Below, piece after piece: positions 13,258-15,658 of a stretch of DNA of 15,658 nucleotides (the stretch's first letter is position 1; every line of letters starts with the position of its first letter). A program made the position numbers and the translations under genes. Source of the DNA: an uncultured Ruminococcus sp. (GTDB lineage Bacteria > Bacillota > Clostridia > Oscillospirales > Ruminococcaceae); contig CAMWHN010000023.1 in NCBI GenBank assembly GCA_947174085.1, forward strand, positions 1 through 15,658, read 5' to 3'. A model generated the notes under the pieces. It worked only from the letters and a program-made list of their open reading frames with translations. It was not told the DNA's origin and ran no database searches.

Positions 13258-15658
13258 GAGCTGAAAAATATTAAAAAAGAACAATTGTCACCTATGATGC
13301 AACAGTATTTTGAAGTAAAACAAAATTATCAGGATTGTATTTTATTTTATCGTTTGGGCGATTTTTATGAAATGTTTTTTGATGATGCCATACGAGTATC
13401 AAGAGATTTGGAATTAACACTCACAGGACGAGAGTGCGGTTTGAAAGAACGTGCGCCAATGTGTGGTGTGCCGTATCATAGCTATGAATTATATGTCAAG
13501 AAATTATTAGAATTAGGCTGTAAAGTAGCTATCTGTGAACAAATGACTGACCCGTCAGAGAGCAAGGGACTTGTAGAACGAGAAGTAATTCGAGTAATTA
13601 CTCCGGGGACTGTATTTGATATGCTAGATGATGCAAGTAATAATTATTTATGCAGTATTTATTGTCAGAAAGATAATACAGCGTTATGCTTTGCGGATTT
13701 GTCTACAGGAGAAGCGTCTGTTTATGCAGTTTCTGGTATGTATCAGCAGGAAGAAATGATAAATTTATTGTCCAGATATATGCCAAGTGAAATTTTATTT
13801 AATCAGGATTTTTTAAATCAAAAAGAAGTAAATAAATTTTTAAAAACCAGATTGAAATGCCTTTGTAATTTACGAGATGATGAATGCTTTGTACCAGAAT
13901 TGCAAAATAAAATTATTTGTCAACAGTTTTCTGTGCAGGCAATCGAAGAATTGGGTTTACAAGCAAATATGATTGAAACTTGTGCAGTATGCAGTTTATT
14001 TGAATATATTCAGAATACACAAAAATCACCTGTGGGAAGATTTGTAAATTTAGAATTAAGTGATAATGCGTCTTATTTGATATTAGATTATAATGCTTTG
14101 AAAAATCTAGAATTAACTTCTACACTAAGAACAGGAAATAAAAAAAATACGTTGCTAGGTGTTTTAGATAGTACAAGAACAGCTATGGGCAAACGTATGT
14201 TAAAACAATGGATTGAGCGTCCGTTGAGAAGTCCGGCTAGTATTATGGCAAGACTTGACGCTGTAGAAACTCTCATGAAGCATAGCATGGAGCTGTTATA
14301 TTTACAAGATAATTTAAATAATATTTATGATTTAGAAAGATTAATGACTAGAATTATTTATAAAAAAGCGACCCCCAAAGATTTGCGTGCTTTATGTTTA
14401 ACAGCAAAAGAATTGCCGGAATTTAAGAAAAATTTAGCTAATTTTGAAGATAGCATTTTATTAAAGAAATTAAATCATAATATTTCAGATTTATCGCAAT
14501 TGGCTGATTTAATTGACAGAGCAATTGTGGAAGACCCTCCGGCTTTGTTAAAAGATGGTGGTGTCATAAAATCTGGTTTTGATAAAAATCTTGATGAATT
14601 TAGAAATATCATGGAACATGGCAGTGATATGATTGAAAAAATTTGTGAAAAAGAGCGTGTTTGTACAGGAATTAAAAATTTAAAAATAGGCAATAATAAA
14701 GTATTTGGCTATTATCTGGAAGTGACAAGGTCTTATTATGATAGAATACCAGATTATTATATTCGCAAACAAACGCTTGCAAATGCAGAAAGATTTATTA
14801 CAAAAGAATTAAAAGATATAGAAAATTCTGTTTTGGGTGCGAAAGATAAAGCATTGCAATTAGAACAGGAATTATATACACAAGTAAGAGATTATTTGGC
14901 ACAGGCATTAATCCAAGTACAAGAAACGGCTTCGGCAATTGCACAAATTGATGTATTAGTATCTTTTGCAGAAACAGCATCTAAAAATGATTATCAAAAA
15001 CCAGAAATTGCGATTGATGGTGTATTACATATTCAAGATGGCAGACACCCTGTTGTAGAACAAATGCTTGATGATGTATTTGTACCAAATGATGTGTATC
15101 TTGATACAAATCAAAATAGAATGGCAATTATTACAGGTCCTAATATGGCAGGAAAATCGACTTATATGCGACAGACAGCTTTAATTGTTCTCATGGCGCA
15201 AATGGGTAGTTTTGTTCCGGCAAGTTATGCAAAAATTTCTACTGTGGATAGAATTTTTACCCGTGTTGGTGCGTCAGATGATTTAACAGCAGGGGAAAGT
15301 ACTTTTATGGTGGAAATGAAAGAAGTTGCTGAAATTTTACGCTATGCAACAAAAAATAGTCTTGTGATTCTGGACGAAGTCGGCAGAGGAACTTCTACAT
15401 TTGATGGCATTAGTATTGCCAAAGCCGTTGCAGAATATATTTGCTGTGATAAAAAATTAGGCTGTAAGACTTTATTTGCAACGCATTATCATGAATTAAT
15501 CTCACTGGAACAGGAATTGCAGGGCGTTAGAAATTATAGTGTTGCTGTTAGAAAAAATAAAGATGGGATTAGATTCTTGCGTAAAATTGTTTCTGGCGGT
15601 ACAGATGATAGTTATGGCATTGATGTTGCAAAATTAGCCGGCTTGCCTGATAAAGTAA
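13255..15658 (+). CDS. mutS: DNA mismatch repair protein MutS (3' partial)
   Basis: MutS recognises base mismatches and small loops and starts their repair with MutL. Visible are 801 residues, with no stop before the window ends, so roughly the last 60–80 are missing. The mismatch-reading Phe-x-Glu is F37/E39 in GDFYEMFF. The connector and lever parts are intact (CGVPYHSY, CEQMTDP, GTVFD). The ATPase has Walker A GPNMAGKST (628–636, Lys634), the DDLTAGESTFMVEM loop, Walker B LVILDE (D707/E708) and FATHYHEL. The clamp motif FGYYLEVT is present, so this is MutS1 and not MutS2. The TTG at 13255 gives the normal N-terminus ending in SPMMQQY; ATG 13294 would remove 13 residues and has no ribosome site. 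The next gene downstream is probably mutL, by synteny. Confidence 0.96.
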   Translation, partial: MELKNIKKEQLSPMMQQYFEVKQNYQDCILFYRLGDFYEMFFDDAIRVSRDLELTLTGRECGLKERAPMCGVPYHSYELYVKKLLELGCKVAICEQMTDPSESKGLVEREVIRVITPGTVFDMLDDASNNYLCSIYCQKDNTALCFADLSTGEASVYAVSGMYQQEEMINLLSRYMPSEILFNQDFLNQKEVNKFLKTRLKCLCNLRDDECFVPELQNKIICQQFSVQAIEELGLQANMIETCAVCSLFEYIQNTQKSPVGRFVNLELSDNASYLILDYNALKNLELTSTLRTGNKKNTLLGVLDSTRTAMGKRMLKQWIERPLRSPASIMARLDAVETLMKHSMELLYLQDNLNNIYDLERLMTRIIYKKATPKDLRALCLTAKELPEFKKNLANFEDSILLKKLNHNISDLSQLADLIDRAIVEDPPALLKDGGVIKSGFDKNLDEFRNIMEHGSDMIEKICEKERVCTGIKNLKIGNNKVFGYYLEVTRSYYDRIPDYYIRKQTLANAERFITKELKDIENSVLGAKDKALQLEQELYTQVRDYLAQALIQVQETASAIAQIDVLVSFAETASKNDYQKPEIAIDGVLHIQDGRHPVVEQMLDDVFVPNDVYLDTNQNRMAIITGPNMAGKSTYMRQTALIVLMAQMGSFVPASYAKISTVDRIFTRVGASDDLTAGESTFMVEMKEVAEILRYATKNSLVILDEVGRGTSTFDGISIAKAVAEYICCDKKLGCKTLFATHYHELISLEQELQGVRNYSVAVRKNKDGIRFLRKIVSGGTDDSYGIDVAKLAGLPDKV

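Noticed and set aside
14088..14980. Several 60–72 codon frames on the minus strand within mutS
   Set aside because: They are short, lack ribosome sites and lie wholly inside the strongly supported mutS frame.

Overview
The window is AT-rich and its coding is all on the + strand, with strong AGGAG-type ribosome sites. It carries lipoproteins with long Thr/Glu/Ser linkers, GW-type cell-wall-binding repeats, and a miaB–ymcA–(gene)–mutS cluster. Together these suggest a low-GC Gram-positive of the Clostridia, most like Ruminococcus or another Oscillospiraceae gut bacterium. That assignment is an inference from style and gene order. Eleven protein genes are supported, the first cut at its 5' end and the last at its 3' end. 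I see no tRNA, rRNA, insertion sequence, CRISPR array or convincing minus-strand gene, and no gene-free stretch over 300 bases.

Layout. (1) 1–4834 is a cell-surface block. It holds the end of a wall-binding, transglutaminase-like protein; a lipoprotein with a long disordered linker; an MBOAT O-acyltransferase; and an AlgJ/AlgX-like SGNH (DHHW) protein. The last two form the usual pair for O-acetylating an exported polysaccharide. (2) 4909–7193 has its own extended -10 promoter. It holds an alpha/beta-hydrolase-fold lipoprotein whose expected nucleophile Ser is Ala, then an SDR-type nucleotide-sugar epimerase/dehydratase-like protein, and ends in a strong terminator. (3) 7221–9939 is a signalling unit: a near-consensus promoter, a 12-bp palindrome at the predicted transcription start, an ECF-like sigma factor, and an overlapping 694-residue single-pass membrane protein. 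The membrane protein has a duplicated outer domain and is probably the anti-sigma factor. The unit ends in a terminator. (4) 9944–10628 is a single methyltransferase gene behind a TTGCAT–17–TATAAT promoter. (5) 10636 to the end is a housekeeping operon behind a promoter of the same design: miaB (tRNA ms2i6A synthase), a YmcA/YlbF-family protein with a four-Cys tail, a DUF434-type possible nuclease, and mutS.

How the genes fit together. The first block probably builds or modifies the cell surface. The sigma/anti-sigma pair could sense an envelope state, but its targets cannot be read here. The last operon matches the Bacillus subtilis order ymcB–ymcA–cotE–mutS, with the DUF434 gene in the place of cotE. 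It joins tRNA modification, a probable Fe-S RNA-processing factor and mismatch repair. The points most worth a second look are the DUF434 gene in this operon, the Ser-to-Ala hydrolase, the anti-sigma protein with its duplication and possible second start, and the T8 tract that runs into the mutS start codon.
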